Shown here: piece after piece, positions 8,026-16,078 of the stretch
How positions within the stretch are numbered: position 1 is the first letter of the stretch
Layout of the letters: each line of letters starts with the position of its first letter
From: Treponema sp.
GTDB lineage: Bacteria > Spirochaetota > Spirochaetia > Treponematales > Breznakiellaceae
Direction: 5' to 3'
Assembly (NCBI GenBank): GCA_009782955.1
Contig: WRIB01000027.1
Coordinates: 1 to 38,185, forward strand
Length of the DNA: 38,185 bases
The notes under the pieces: model-generated
Database searches by the model: none
The model's input: the letters and a program-made list of their open reading frames with translations, nothing else
Told to the model about the DNA's origin: nothing
Translations under genes and position numbers: made by a program

Positions 8026-8709
8026 ATGTGGGAAACTTTTATTGATTCCATTGGCATTTCCGTTCATTTGCGGGAAGTTATAGGTATAATTGGTACTTTA
8101 TTGGTTTCCGCCAGTCTTTGCATGAAACGCATAAAAGGCCTGCGCATTGTTAATCTTATTGGATCTGCAATTTTTATTTGCTATGGTCTTTTAATTAGTT
8201 CTCCTTCCATTCTGCTTTTAAACGGTTTTGCCATAATTGTAAATGCATATTATCTTCTCCAGATAAAGTACGAAACCAACAGGACGGATTTATTTGACAT
8301 ACGATTTATTGATTCTCTTGAAGATGATGAACTACAGCGCTTTGTTCGTTTCCATGGAGATGATATGCGCCATTTTGTTCCTTCCTTTAATCCTGATTTA
8401 AAAACCGGTACTCTGGTTGATGCGGAATGTTGTTTTATCCTTCGGGAAACCCTGCCGGTATCTCTTGTTGCGTATAAGCGGGGAGAAGACGAAGAGATTA
8501 CAATAGTTATGGACTATGTGGTTAATGCCTACAGAGATTTTAAAAATGCCCAGTTCTTTTTCTCCAATGTTGTTAATCGTATTGCCGGTCCAGGTTCGGT
8601 GTTTCTTGCCAAAGGTGAAGTAAAAGAACATACCAATTATCTTAAGCGTATGGGGTTTATTGAAACCGGCAAAGAAGGAAAGATATCGTATTTCCGCAAA
8701 GCAGTTTGA
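8026..8709 (+). CDS. YgjV-like inner-membrane protein with C-terminal cytoplasmic domain
   Basis: 227 residues. The start at 8026 is chosen because GGAGG (8013-8017) is 8 bases upstream; an upstream TTG at 8011 would sit on that site. Residues 10-85 hold three hydrophobic segments like the YgjV/Imp family (EVIGIIGTLLVSASLCMK is the first). The remaining 140 residues are soluble, with a pattern (TLPVSLVAYKRGEDEEITIVMDYV, then a C-terminal FLAKGEVKEHTNYLKRMGF) that resembles an acetyltransferase-like fold. That last point is only a guess. A possible -10 TATACT lies at 7996-8001. Function unknown. tsaC begins 58 bases downstream. Confidence 0.6.
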   Translation: MWETFIDSIGISVHLREVIGIIGTLLVSASLCMKRIKGLRIVNLIGSAIFICYGLLISSPSILLLNGFAIIVNAYYLLQIKYETNRTDLFDIRFIDSLEDDELQRFVRFHGDDMRHFVPSFNPDLKTGTLVDAECCFILRETLPVSLVAYKRGEDEEITIVMDYVVNAYRDFKNAQFFFSNVVNRIAGPGSVFLAKGEVKEHTNYLKRMGFIETGKEGKISYFRKAV

Positions 8710-8767
8710 ACGGAACCTGGTAAGTTTTGGACTCAGATAGGCCTATAAAGCTGAAAAATTGTAAAGA

Positions 8768-9820
8768 ATGATTAAGCTGAGCGATTCTCCTGCAGATATT
8801 GAAAAGGCAGCTGATATTCTTAAAAGCGGAAGGCTGGTTGCATTTCCGACCGAAACGGTTTATGGTTTGGGCGCCGATGCTTTTAATACCTTTGCCCTGG
8901 CCAGGGTTTTTGAAGTTAAAGGCCGTCCCCGTTTTGATCCTCTGATCATCCACATTGCAAATCTTGATGCTCTGGAACGTATTGCCTGTATTGATGGATT
9001 TGATTCACAGCGCAGGAAACAGCTGAACCTTCTTATTGATTCTTTCTGGCCCGGTCCGCTTACTCTGGTTCTTCCCAAGCGCAGGGAAGTTCCGGATTTG
9101 GCTACAGCCGGGCTGCCTACCGCCGCAGTTCGTTTTCCTTCCCACCCAATTGCACGGAATTTGATAACGCTTTCTACCGGAGCAGTAGCAGCGCCCAGCG
9201 CCAATCCTTTCGGCCGCTTAAGCCCTAGCAGGGCAGAACATATTATCGATACATTGGGGAATTCCATTGACTGTATTATAGACGGAGGTCCCTGTTCGGT
9301 CGGAGTAGAATCCACAGTGCTGGAACTTCTTCCTGTGCCGCGCCTTCTTAGGCTTGGCGGTATCAGTATGGAACAACTTGAATTACTTATTGGTCCTGTG
9401 GAAAAAAATAATGCGGAACTAGAATGCGGCCCTGTTAAAAAAGAGCAATTCGCAGCTCCCTCGCCAGGCATGCTGCAAAGTCACTATGCGCCGCAAACAC
9501 CGCTTTTCCTACACAGTCAGAAAGCAATGACAGTACTTCCTTATAATGAAAAAGAAGGGTATCTTTTCTTTTCTGCAAAGAACCGGGAATCATGGAATTG
9601 CCGGACAATTGCCGGACAATTGCCGGACAATAACAAACCGCAAACAATCTTAACGCTTTCCGAAGAAGGAAATACGACGGAAGCGGCGGCGAATTTATTT
9701 GAATACCTTCATATTCTTGATAAATCAGGCGTTACTTGTATTCATGCCGAAACATTACCAGAGGAAGGAATCGGCGCAGCGGTAAATGATAGACTGCGCA
9801 GAGCATCTGTAATTCACTGA
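8768..9820 (+). CDS. L-threonylcarbamoyladenylate synthase (Sua5/YwlC type)
   Basis: 350 residues, the long Sua5 form rather than short TsaC. The YrdC domain (1-205) has TETVYGLGADAF, KGRPRFDPL, FWPGPLTLVL, the SxN motif in APSANPFGR, and GVESTVLEL. A linker with SPGMLQSHYAP leads to the C-terminal Sua5 domain (about 240-350). It makes threonylcarbamoyl-AMP from threonine, bicarbonate and ATP for t6A37 tRNA modification. Inside the Sua5 domain, bases 9597-9629 are three exact copies of an 11-bp unit, read through in three frames as 11 residues. Copy-number change by one unit would shift the frame, but only beyond the YrdC domain. Confidence 0.93.
   Translation: MIKLSDSPADIEKAADILKSGRLVAFPTETVYGLGADAFNTFALARVFEVKGRPRFDPLIIHIANLDALERIACIDGFDSQRRKQLNLLIDSFWPGPLTLVLPKRREVPDLATAGLPTAAVRFPSHPIARNLITLSTGAVAAPSANPFGRLSPSRAEHIIDTLGNSIDCIIDGGPCSVGVESTVLELLPVPRLLRLGGISMEQLELLIGPVEKNNAELECGPVKKEQFAAPSPGMLQSHYAPQTPLFLHSQKAMTVLPYNEKEGYLFFSAKNRESWNCRTIAGQLPDNNKPQTILTLSEEGNTTEAAANLFEYLHILDKSGVTCIHAETLPEEGIGAAVNDRLRRASVIH
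9597..9629. repeat. Tandem repeat, 3 x 11 bp, inside the Sua5 domain
   Basis: The unit ATTGCCGGACA occurs three times without interruption. 33 bp keeps the frame, but loss or gain of one unit would not. Confidence 0.9.
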
Positions 9821-9968
9821 AAATCCCAATTTATCAGGCTGAATATATCGAAATGAATTTGTTACCTTCTTCCGTTAAATCTGATATTTAATTAACTGAC
9901 AAATGGGTCATATTATATGGTTATAACAATCAAGTTCTTGCGTATGCTTGTTGACGGTGCATCCTCGC

Positions 9969-11645
9969 TCATCCTTCTATTTTTGCAAGTACTTTTTCCC
10001 GGTTCCGTTTAGCAATTTCATGTTCGGGATTAATTTCCAATGCCCGATCTAAATCGGCTAGGCATAGTTCCCACTCGCTTTTCCGGTAATACGCAACGGC
10101 CCGGTTATTGTAAGCGCCAAGGTGATCCATATCCAGCCGAATAGCCTCGGTAAAGTCTGCGATTGCACTATCTGTTTCTTCCATGTCCAGGTATGTATCA
10201 CCACGTGTAGCCCAATAAGCGGCATTCTGGGGATTAAGGCGGATTGCTTCGCTGATGTTTTCCAAAGCCTGTTCATGCTTCCCAAGACGGGAATACACGA
10301 TGGCCCGGTTAGACCATGCGGGGGCATATCCTTCGTCAATTCTGATCGACTCATCGTAATCCCCAAGTGCCGTTTCATTGTAACCCAGATCCAGATACAG
10401 CGTACCCCGGTTGTTGATGGCCAAAGCATAATCCGGTTTAATCAGAATTGCACGATTGTAATCGGCCAGGGCTTTGTCATATTCCTTCAGATCGAGGTAT
10501 ACATTCCCCCGGTTGCTGTATGTAATGCAATCGTCCGGGTTAAGACGGAGCGCTTCGCTATAATCGGCCAGAGCCGCCTGCAAATCGCCTTTAAGTTTAT
10601 AAGACAGGCCGCGCCCTGCATACGCGGATGCATAATCAGCCCTAATCCTGATTGCTTCATTATAGTCTTCGATACCCTTTTCGTAATCGCCCAGCTTTTC
10701 ACGGGAAAGGCCCCGGTTATGCCAGTATTGTTCATCGTAGGGCCAAATACGGATCGCCTCGCTATAGTCCGCGATTGCCTCGTGGTAGCGGCCTTGATCG
10801 TGGTGATCCGCCCCCCGATCATTAATATCATAGGAAGTCCACATCGGGTCGATCATTGGGGCAGGCGGTGGCCGCTGTGCCGGTTCCCCTTCCGGGCCTC
10901 CTGTAAAAGACCATCCACCGTTTTTATAAAGATAGGTTCCCGCTTTTTTTCCGTTGTTGGCATAAAATGCATCAAAGTCGTTGTCAAACGAAGGCTCGCC
11001 CGGGGTGGCAGATAACGAAACATTGCCGCCTATGGTAATAACGGTTAACTGATTGCGGTAAAACGCACGCCTGCTGATAACGCCGACAGCCGGCGGAATA
11101 ACAATACCGGTCAGGCGGTTTTCGCTGAAGGCATATTCACCGATGACGGTAACACACTTGCCGATGCTTACATTGGTAAGCTGGTTTCTGGAAAAAGCGC
11201 TTTTACTGATAAAGGTCAGACTGTCAGGGATAATGATGCCGGAAAGCCATTGATGATCAAACGCACGCTCCCCTATATAGACAATGCTTTCGGGCAGGCG
11301 GACATTTCTGACCCCGTTGGCCACAAACGCATCACTGCCAATGTAGAGCAGGCCCTCGGGCAGAACAATGTCCCTGAGCAAGCTTCGAAAAAAACATTCT
11401 GCGGCAATAATGCGGACACCCTGCGGGACGATAACACTGGCAACCGGGCTTCTGGAGAAAAGCCCGGTATTAAGCGCCCGTACCTGCCTGCCGTCTATCA
11501 CTGCGGGAATAACCAGGTCGCCGCCGGGCCCCTGGTATCTTCGTATGGTTCCGATGTTATCAATGGTAAATTCGTGTTCGCTTTGGGCATAAGCAAACAC
11601 CGTAATCAGCAGCGATACGATTTTCAGGAATGTTTTGTGCCGCAC
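9969..11645 (-). CDS. Secreted LRR_5 (BspA-like) and tetratricopeptide repeat protein
   Basis: 558 residues beginning at a GTG (11645) with GGAGAT about 6 bases upstream. Residues 1-20 are a signal peptide ending near AYAQS. Residues 26-215 are BspA-type LRR_5 repeats of about 23 residues, with phrases such as SIVYIGERAFDHQ and LTVITIGG. A cap NNGKKAGTYLYKNGGW follows. Residues 280-555 form eight consecutive 34-residue TPR units with the usual N-R-G and D-Y-x-x-A-I pattern. The protein should be periplasmic or surface-exposed and act in adhesion or assembly; this is an inference from the repeat classes. It stands alone, convergent with the Sua5 gene. Confidence 0.88.
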   Translation of the reverse strand: MRHKTFLKIVSLLITVFAYAQSEHEFTIDNIGTIRRYQGPGGDLVIPAVIDGRQVRALNTGLFSRSPVASVIVPQGVRIIAAECFFRSLLRDIVLPEGLLYIGSDAFVANGVRNVRLPESIVYIGERAFDHQWLSGIIIPDSLTFISKSAFSRNQLTNVSIGKCVTVIGEYAFSENRLTGIVIPPAVGVISRRAFYRNQLTVITIGGNVSLSATPGEPSFDNDFDAFYANNGKKAGTYLYKNGGWSFTGGPEGEPAQRPPPAPMIDPMWTSYDINDRGADHHDQGRYHEAIADYSEAIRIWPYDEQYWHNRGLSREKLGDYEKGIEDYNEAIRIRADYASAYAGRGLSYKLKGDLQAALADYSEALRLNPDDCITYSNRGNVYLDLKEYDKALADYNRAILIKPDYALAINNRGTLYLDLGYNETALGDYDESIRIDEGYAPAWSNRAIVYSRLGKHEQALENISEAIRLNPQNAAYWATRGDTYLDMEETDSAIADFTEAIRLDMDHLGAYNNRAVAYYRKSEWELCLADLDRALEINPEHEIAKRNREKVLAKIEG

Positions 11646-11736
11646 GGTTATCTCCGTATATTTTACCTGTCATCCAGTGTATACATGGTAATCAATGTAC
11701 TGCTGTCTTTAATCGCCCAGTATACCATGCCATATA

Positions 11737-12228
11737 CTACAAAACCATCTCCGGCGTTCTTCTTCGTGCGGGCCGTTCGATTAATTCGTATGTGGTTCCC
11801 AGTGTTTCTTCGGTATCCAGGTATGCATAGAACCCGTCCCCGTCAAGGCCGTGGCCGCCGCCTTCCATAATAACTTTAAAACCAGCAGTTTCTGCTTCGG
11901 CTATGGCTGTTTTAATGTTATCAACATAGATTCCCAAATGGTGCTGGCCATAGCCGTGCTTCTCGATAAATTCGGTAAAGATTGTTTTTCCTTCCAGAGG
12001 TTGAATAAGTTCTATACGGGTACTACCAATATAGTTAAGACCAATACGGCTTGAGTAGGTGGTGCTTTCTCCCCGGTAGATCATGCGGTTTAAAATTGCC
12101 GGACCGTAGGTATAAATCTGCCAGCCGGAAATACCAAAGCGTTCGTTGTAAGAACGTATGCACGATTCCAGGTCTTCTACCAAAAAACCAACCTGGAAGG
12201 GTTTGTCAGTCGATAAAAAAGACAACAT
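11737..12228 (-). CDS. VOC-family (glyoxalase/bleomycin-resistance-like) protein
   Basis: 163 residues with the two beta-alpha-beta-beta-beta modules of the vicinal oxygen chelate fold. PFQVGFLVEDLE starts module 1 and GQHHLGIYVDNIKTAIAEAE starts module 2, with His (HHLG) and Glu (ELI) candidates for metal ligands. The substrate is unknown. The start lies 9 bases after the stop of the acyl-CoA synthetase gene, so the two form an operon. This suggests a role in the metabolism of an acyl-CoA product, such as a methylmalonyl-CoA epimerase-like step (inference). No Shine-Dalgarno is visible, which fits translational coupling. Confidence 0.85.
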   Translation of the reverse strand: MLSFLSTDKPFQVGFLVEDLESCIRSYNERFGISGWQIYTYGPAILNRMIYRGESTTYSSRIGLNYIGSTRIELIQPLEGKTIFTEFIEKHGYGQHHLGIYVDNIKTAIAEAETAGFKVIMEGGGHGLDGDGFYAYLDTEETLGTTYELIERPARRRTPEMVL

Positions 12229-12237
12229 ACAATTAAA

Positions 12238-13977
12238 CTATTCTTTTTCATAATTTTTGTAAAGAAAGCGGCGTATTTTTTTCTGGGCGTTCTTTTCAAA
12301 TTCCTCGTGGCGCAGGGCAAAGTCGGCGATCTTTTTATAGACGGGAAGTCCCCGATTAATTTGCTCGATTTCTTTTTTAACAAGGGAATAAATCAATTTT
12401 TCTCCCTCATCACTTAATTCCCCTTCGCCCTTTATTGCACCGGGATGATCGGCGGACAAGGTTTCACGGTTAGGTACAACTACAGCAAATATATGTTCGC
12501 CTCCGGCTTGATTTTTTCTGCCCAGGACAAGGATTTCTCCCACTACACGGGAACCATTAAAGTACTGCTCAAGTTCTTCGGGATAAATGTTTTTACCTCC
12601 GGAACTGACAATCAGGTTTTTCTTCCTGCCGCTTATATAGACAAAACCCTTGTCGTCCTGCCAGCCCAGGTCTCCGGTTAAAAGCCAGCCGTCGTCAGTA
12701 AAAACTTCTTTGGTGGCTTCGGGGTTGTTATAATACCCCAGCATGAGTGACGGAGATTTAACAATTATTTCTCCGATTCCTTCTTCATTGGGATCCAGAA
12801 TTTTTACTTCCGTGTATTTAACCGGTAATCCCACGGAAACGTTATTTTTAAAACCAGGAGTGCCCACGCTTATCAGCGGACCGTTTTCGCTCATCCCGTA
12901 ACCGTGGAAGATGTTAAAACCAAGCGATTCAAAAAAATCTGCCGTAGCAGGATTTAAGGGACCGCCGCCTGCAACCATAATATTAATGCTGCTTAACCCG
13001 GCTTTTTTCCGGATAAACTTCAGCATTACCTGCCCAAAACGTACACGGCTTTTCTTTGCCTGGGCAAGAGAAATGCTTCGCAGTATATTAATTATAAATT
13101 GTACCGGAGCAGGAAGTTTTTTAAGCCCTGCCTCAAGCGCATCCTTTACTTTATCGTATAACAGGGGTACGGCGATAAGCAGCCTTCCTCCGGCATCCCG
13201 GATATCATCAATAACCACTTTGCCGACAAGCTTTTCGACGATGATAGTTCCTGCTCCGGATACCATTGGCGCCATAAATGAGCAGGTAGTGGGATATGTA
13301 TGGTGAAGAGGAAGGACATTGACAAAGCGATCGTCCTGTGTAGGCTGAATGGCAAGGAGGGCGGCGCTTGTGTTGGCGATAATTCCTTTGTGCGAAAGCA
13401 TTACCCCTTTTGCAAAACCGGTAGTACCGGAAGTAAAGACAATGGATGCCGGATCGTTTTCTGCAATACTTTCTATTGCAGGAAGATTTATGTCAGCGTC
13501 CTGGCCAAAACGTTTAAAAGTACCTTCGTCTTGATCTATGCATATTTTTAGTTCCGAAATAAGATCCAGTGATTGTACGAATTCTTCTTTTCTTTTTGAA
13601 TAAAAGAAAACCTTTGCTTCGGTAATATCGATAATATTTTTGCATTCTTTGTCACTTACCAGATAGTCGATGGGAACGATAGTACAACCGGCAATGACCG
13701 TACCCATCCAGACGGTCATCCAGTCCGGACGGTTTTCCGCCCATATAGCGACCCTGTCCCCTTTTTGTAGCCCTGCTTTTAGCAGTCCCCGGGCTATACG
13801 GCGGCATTCTGCAGCAAAAAAGCTGAAAGACCAGCGGGTAAAATCAGTCTGCTTGGCGGAACGGTAAAAAATAGCGGTTTTTTCGCCATACTTTTTTTCT
13901 ATATCGTCAAGCAGGGCAATAAAATTCGGATACGCAAAATCGGGCCAATTGGCTGTATATTCATTCCAGTTTAACAT
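12238..13977 (-). CDS. Long-chain acyl-CoA synthetase-like AMP-binding enzyme
   Basis: 579 residues. The adenylate-forming signature is complete: IVFTSGTTGFAKGVMLS (about 177-193), GYGMSENGP, GWLLTGDLGWQDDKGFVYISGR and KNLIVSSGGKNIYPEELE, so it should activate a carboxylic acid to acyl-AMP and acyl-CoA. It is FadD-like, but the chain length cannot be inferred. The gene ends 9 bases before the VOC gene. It has no Shine-Dalgarno. A TCGACA/17/CATAAT pair ends 6 bases before the ATG (13984-14012), which would give a leaderless mRNA. Confidence 0.92.
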   Translation of the reverse strand: MLNWNEYTANWPDFAYPNFIALLDDIEKKYGEKTAIFYRSAKQTDFTRWSFSFFAAECRRIARGLLKAGLQKGDRVAIWAENRPDWMTVWMGTVIAGCTIVPIDYLVSDKECKNIIDITEAKVFFYSKRKEEFVQSLDLISELKICIDQDEGTFKRFGQDADINLPAIESIAENDPASIVFTSGTTGFAKGVMLSHKGIIANTSAALLAIQPTQDDRFVNVLPLHHTYPTTCSFMAPMVSGAGTIIVEKLVGKVVIDDIRDAGGRLLIAVPLLYDKVKDALEAGLKKLPAPVQFIINILRSISLAQAKKSRVRFGQVMLKFIRKKAGLSSINIMVAGGGPLNPATADFFESLGFNIFHGYGMSENGPLISVGTPGFKNNVSVGLPVKYTEVKILDPNEEGIGEIIVKSPSLMLGYYNNPEATKEVFTDDGWLLTGDLGWQDDKGFVYISGRKKNLIVSSGGKNIYPEELEQYFNGSRVVGEILVLGRKNQAGGEHIFAVVVPNRETLSADHPGAIKGEGELSDEGEKLIYSLVKKEIEQINRGLPVYKKIADFALRHEEFEKNAQKKIRRFLYKNYEKE

Positions 13978-13983
13978 AAATTG

Positions 13984-14012
13984 ATTATGACATAGAAAAC
14001 CATTTGTGTCGA
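13984..14012 (-). promoter_or_regulatory. Promoter directly abutting the acyl-CoA synthetase start
   Basis: On the minus strand, TCGACA (14007-14012), a 17-base spacer and CATAAT (13984-13989) each match consensus at five of six positions. Only 6 bases lie between the -10 and the ATG. Confidence 0.55.
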
Positions 14013-14065
14013 GATAAAAAATCGATTTTTTGCAACTTTTTTTGTTTTTTAGGGTCTAAATTTTC

Positions 14066-15169
14066 TCACTTCAGACTAAATGTCAATTTAACCGGATTAT
14101 GGTCAGAATTTTTAAAATCCAAATCCTGGGTTTGTACCGAAATTAACTCGACATTCGGAGAAAGGATAAAGCCGTCTATAATATAAAATTCATGGTTTTC
14201 ACGGCTGCCGTCGTAGGGCTTGTCGAGAGAACGGCAGCTTGGGGCGGAAGGATCAGCAGCGAATATCCAGTCTTCTCCAAATAAGGAATCGTCCACTATG
14301 CCAGGGGTAAAATAGTCGTTTTTTTGCATGGGGAATACATCTTTTAAGTCAGGAAAAACCTGGTTAAAATCACCCCCGGCTATGACATAATTTCCCTTGG
14401 CATATTCCGCCTTCAGGAATTCCGCCAATACCCTGGTTTGGGCTGTACGGCCAACACCGCCTGTATCGAAGGCTTCCAGGTGAAGGTTTACCAATACCAG
14501 CTCTGCGCCCGGCGGGGGAACAAAATCGCTGCTGCTGTTGTTTCCGTTTTCCTGAATGGGAAGACGTTGTACCAGCAGACAGCGTTTTAGCTGAGCGATG
14601 CGTTCCGGCCAGGAAAAGGAAGAAGGGAGGCTTATTCGTTCTGCGGTACCGCCGTAACTGTTAAGGGTAAGAAGCCCGCTTTCTACTTTTCCGATAAAGT
14701 GGGGAAAGGGGACGGGAACAAAAGGACACTTGAAATTCAGGGCAAAGGCGGAAGAGCCTTTCCAGGTTTCTGAAAAATAGTCCGCCTGATTTACCCCATA
14801 GGAACGTTTGGAATTAACATCTACTTCCTGTAAAAATATAATGTCCGGGGCAACAGCCGAAAAGTAAGCCTGAATTGCCCACATGTTTTCCTCAACATTT
14901 CTTGCATAGGCAGGACGGACTCCTTCGCCCCCATCCATGAAAAAATCCTGCTTTGCATCAAGCGAAGCATAACCTATATTCCAGGAATACAATTCTATGG
15001 GCTGAAAACGAACCGGCCGCTGTGAAAGGGCAGGGATAACCTCTACTACTTCCCAATCGTCAGGCCTATATTCTCTGGAAGAAAGCCACATAATTCCCGT
15101 TCCTGCCAGAACAAAGAGGAAAACTATAAAACCCAAAGTAATAAGAACAATTATCAGCGGTTTTGACAT
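14066..15169 (-). CDS. Membrane-anchored endonuclease/exonuclease/phosphatase-fold protein
   Basis: 367 residues. An N-terminal membrane segment (about 4-27) anchors it, with the catalytic domain probably outside. The EEP motifs are present: SWNIGY, FLQEVDV (metal-binding Glu), LVNLHLEAF, GGDFNQ (catalytic Asp and Asn) and the terminal SDHNPVKL (Asp-His). Such proteins are nucleases or phosphodiesterases of nucleic acids, inositol phosphates or sphingolipids; which one cannot be decided here. A second EEP protein, a lipoprotein, is at 20793-21947. TGCTATACT, an extended -10 on the minus strand (15178-15186), is only 8 bases before the ATG. Confidence 0.87.
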   Translation of the reverse strand: MSKPLIIVLITLGFIVFLFVLAGTGIMWLSSREYRPDDWEVVEVIPALSQRPVRFQPIELYSWNIGYASLDAKQDFFMDGGEGVRPAYARNVEENMWAIQAYFSAVAPDIIFLQEVDVNSKRSYGVNQADYFSETWKGSSAFALNFKCPFVPVPFPHFIGKVESGLLTLNSYGGTAERISLPSSFSWPERIAQLKRCLLVQRLPIQENGNNSSSDFVPPPGAELVLVNLHLEAFDTGGVGRTAQTRVLAEFLKAEYAKGNYVIAGGDFNQVFPDLKDVFPMQKNDYFTPGIVDDSLFGEDWIFAADPSAPSCRSLDKPYDGSRENHEFYIIDGFILSPNVELISVQTQDLDFKNSDHNPVKLTFSLK

Positions 15170-15177
15170 TTAATATG

Positions 15178-15186
15178 AGTATAGCA
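15178..15186 (-). promoter_or_regulatory. Extended -10 element for the membrane EEP gene
   Basis: TGCTATACT on the minus strand has the TGn extension and a TATACT hexamer. No good -35 is seen. The start codon is 8 bases away, so the leader would be 2-3 bases. Confidence 0.5.
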
Positions 15187-15272
15187 TAAAACCATTGTCT
15201 TTTGGTATACCAATCAATCAAAATATCATTCGAAAATCCGGTTTGTTAACTCGCTACTTGCCGTTGGTAGCT

Positions 15273-16043
15273 TCATTTTAGCTCTACATCCATTTTGGAT
15301 TGAAGGTTTTTCTGAATATAGGTTCTGATTTTTGTTTTAACTGCCGGATCGATCCTTTGGGAAAAGACCAGGACATAAACCTTGTCTGTTTCATCCATAC
15401 GGGAACCAAAAACAATTCCTTCGGCTTTTAACAGTGTACTCTGGAGCTTAATCTGAATGTCGTGAAGCAGAGAATTTTTTCCAAGTTCCGGATCCTGGGC
15501 AAAAGCACAGGAAAGGCCGACAACACTGATATCACGAATTTCGCCGGTTATATACGTGCCGTTGCTGGGGACATTAATTGTTGTCATGGTTTCGCCGCGG
15601 GTATCGGCGCGGATATATTTACGGCGGCCTCTTGCTTCGCCGGCGTTGAGTATATCCGACAGGATTTTAAGTACTTTTGATTTATCCTGCTTGACGGGAA
15701 TAAAGCCGCATTCAACATTCAGGGTATTAAGGTAGAGCTTGCGGGATTCTTCGTTATTGGTGTTGGAAAGTACCCCTATTTTAATTTCTTTACTTGCCTC
15801 ATTGCCGATAACTGAACGGATCCAGGCTTCCCATTTTGCCGAAGAGATCGTTTCGTCGATACTTGCAAAAACAAAGGAATCGGGATATTTTTTTAGAATT
15901 CTTTTAAGTTTTTCTTCGTCTTTTACTGTATATACTTCGTATTCCTGCTGAGCAAGTTCGAAAATAATTTCGTTTTGAGTAAAAGCCGAAGGATGAACAA
16001 AAAAAATTTTTTTTCCTGTAAATGCGGTATTGCCATCACCCAT
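15273..16043 (-). CDS. PilZ-domain protein with degenerate receiver-like N-terminus
   Basis: 256 residues, no membrane segment. Residues 10-130 have alternating strand and helix like a receiver (KIFFVHPSAF, then SFVFASID, then IGVLSN) but lack the acidic pair and a clear phospho-acceptor. Residues 140-250 form a PilZ domain with the c-di-GMP motifs RRKYIR (RxxxR) and DISVVG (D-x-S-x-x-G), so it should bind cyclic di-GMP. It probably links c-di-GMP to motility or surface traits (inference). The gene is divergent from apbE; the two promoters overlap at 16050-16057. No Shine-Dalgarno is visible, and the -10 is 6 bases before the ATG. Confidence 0.82.
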   Translation of the reverse strand: MGDGNTAFTGKKIFFVHPSAFTQNEIIFELAQQEYEVYTVKDEEKLKRILKKYPDSFVFASIDETISSAKWEAWIRSVIGNEASKEIKIGVLSNTNNEESRKLYLNTLNVECGFIPVKQDKSKVLKILSDILNAGEARGRRKYIRADTRGETMTTINVPSNGTYITGEIRDISVVGLSCAFAQDPELGKNSLLHDIQIKLQSTLLKAEGIVFGSRMDETDKVYVLVFSQRIDPAVKTKIRTYIQKNLQSKMDVELK

Positions 16044-16057
16044 GTATTTATGATAAT
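16030..16057 (+). promoter_or_regulatory. Promoter of apbE
   Basis: TTGCCA (16030-16035), a 16-base spacer and GATAAT (16052-16057). The ATG at 16050 overlaps the -10 and so is unlikely to be the start. The GTG at 16068 is 10 bases past it. Confidence 0.5.
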
Positions 16058-16078
16058 TGAAATAATAGTGATTCGCAA
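16050..16078 (-). promoter_or_regulatory. Promoter of the PilZ gene, overlapping that of apbE
   Basis: On the minus strand, TTGCGA (16073-16078), 17 bases and TATCAT (16050-16055). The PilZ ATG at 16043 begins after 6 bases. The -10 shares bases with the plus-strand GATAAT, so both promoters are unlikely to fire at once. Confidence 0.5.

Noticed and set aside
10122-11015. Long open frame on the plus strand opposite the LRR-TPR gene
   Set aside because: The TPR and LRR patterns are clear on the minus strand; the plus frame has no recognisable motif or ribosome site.
15975-16067. Longer N-terminus for ApbE
   Set aside because: It would run antisense through the PilZ gene and over the predicted -10 element.
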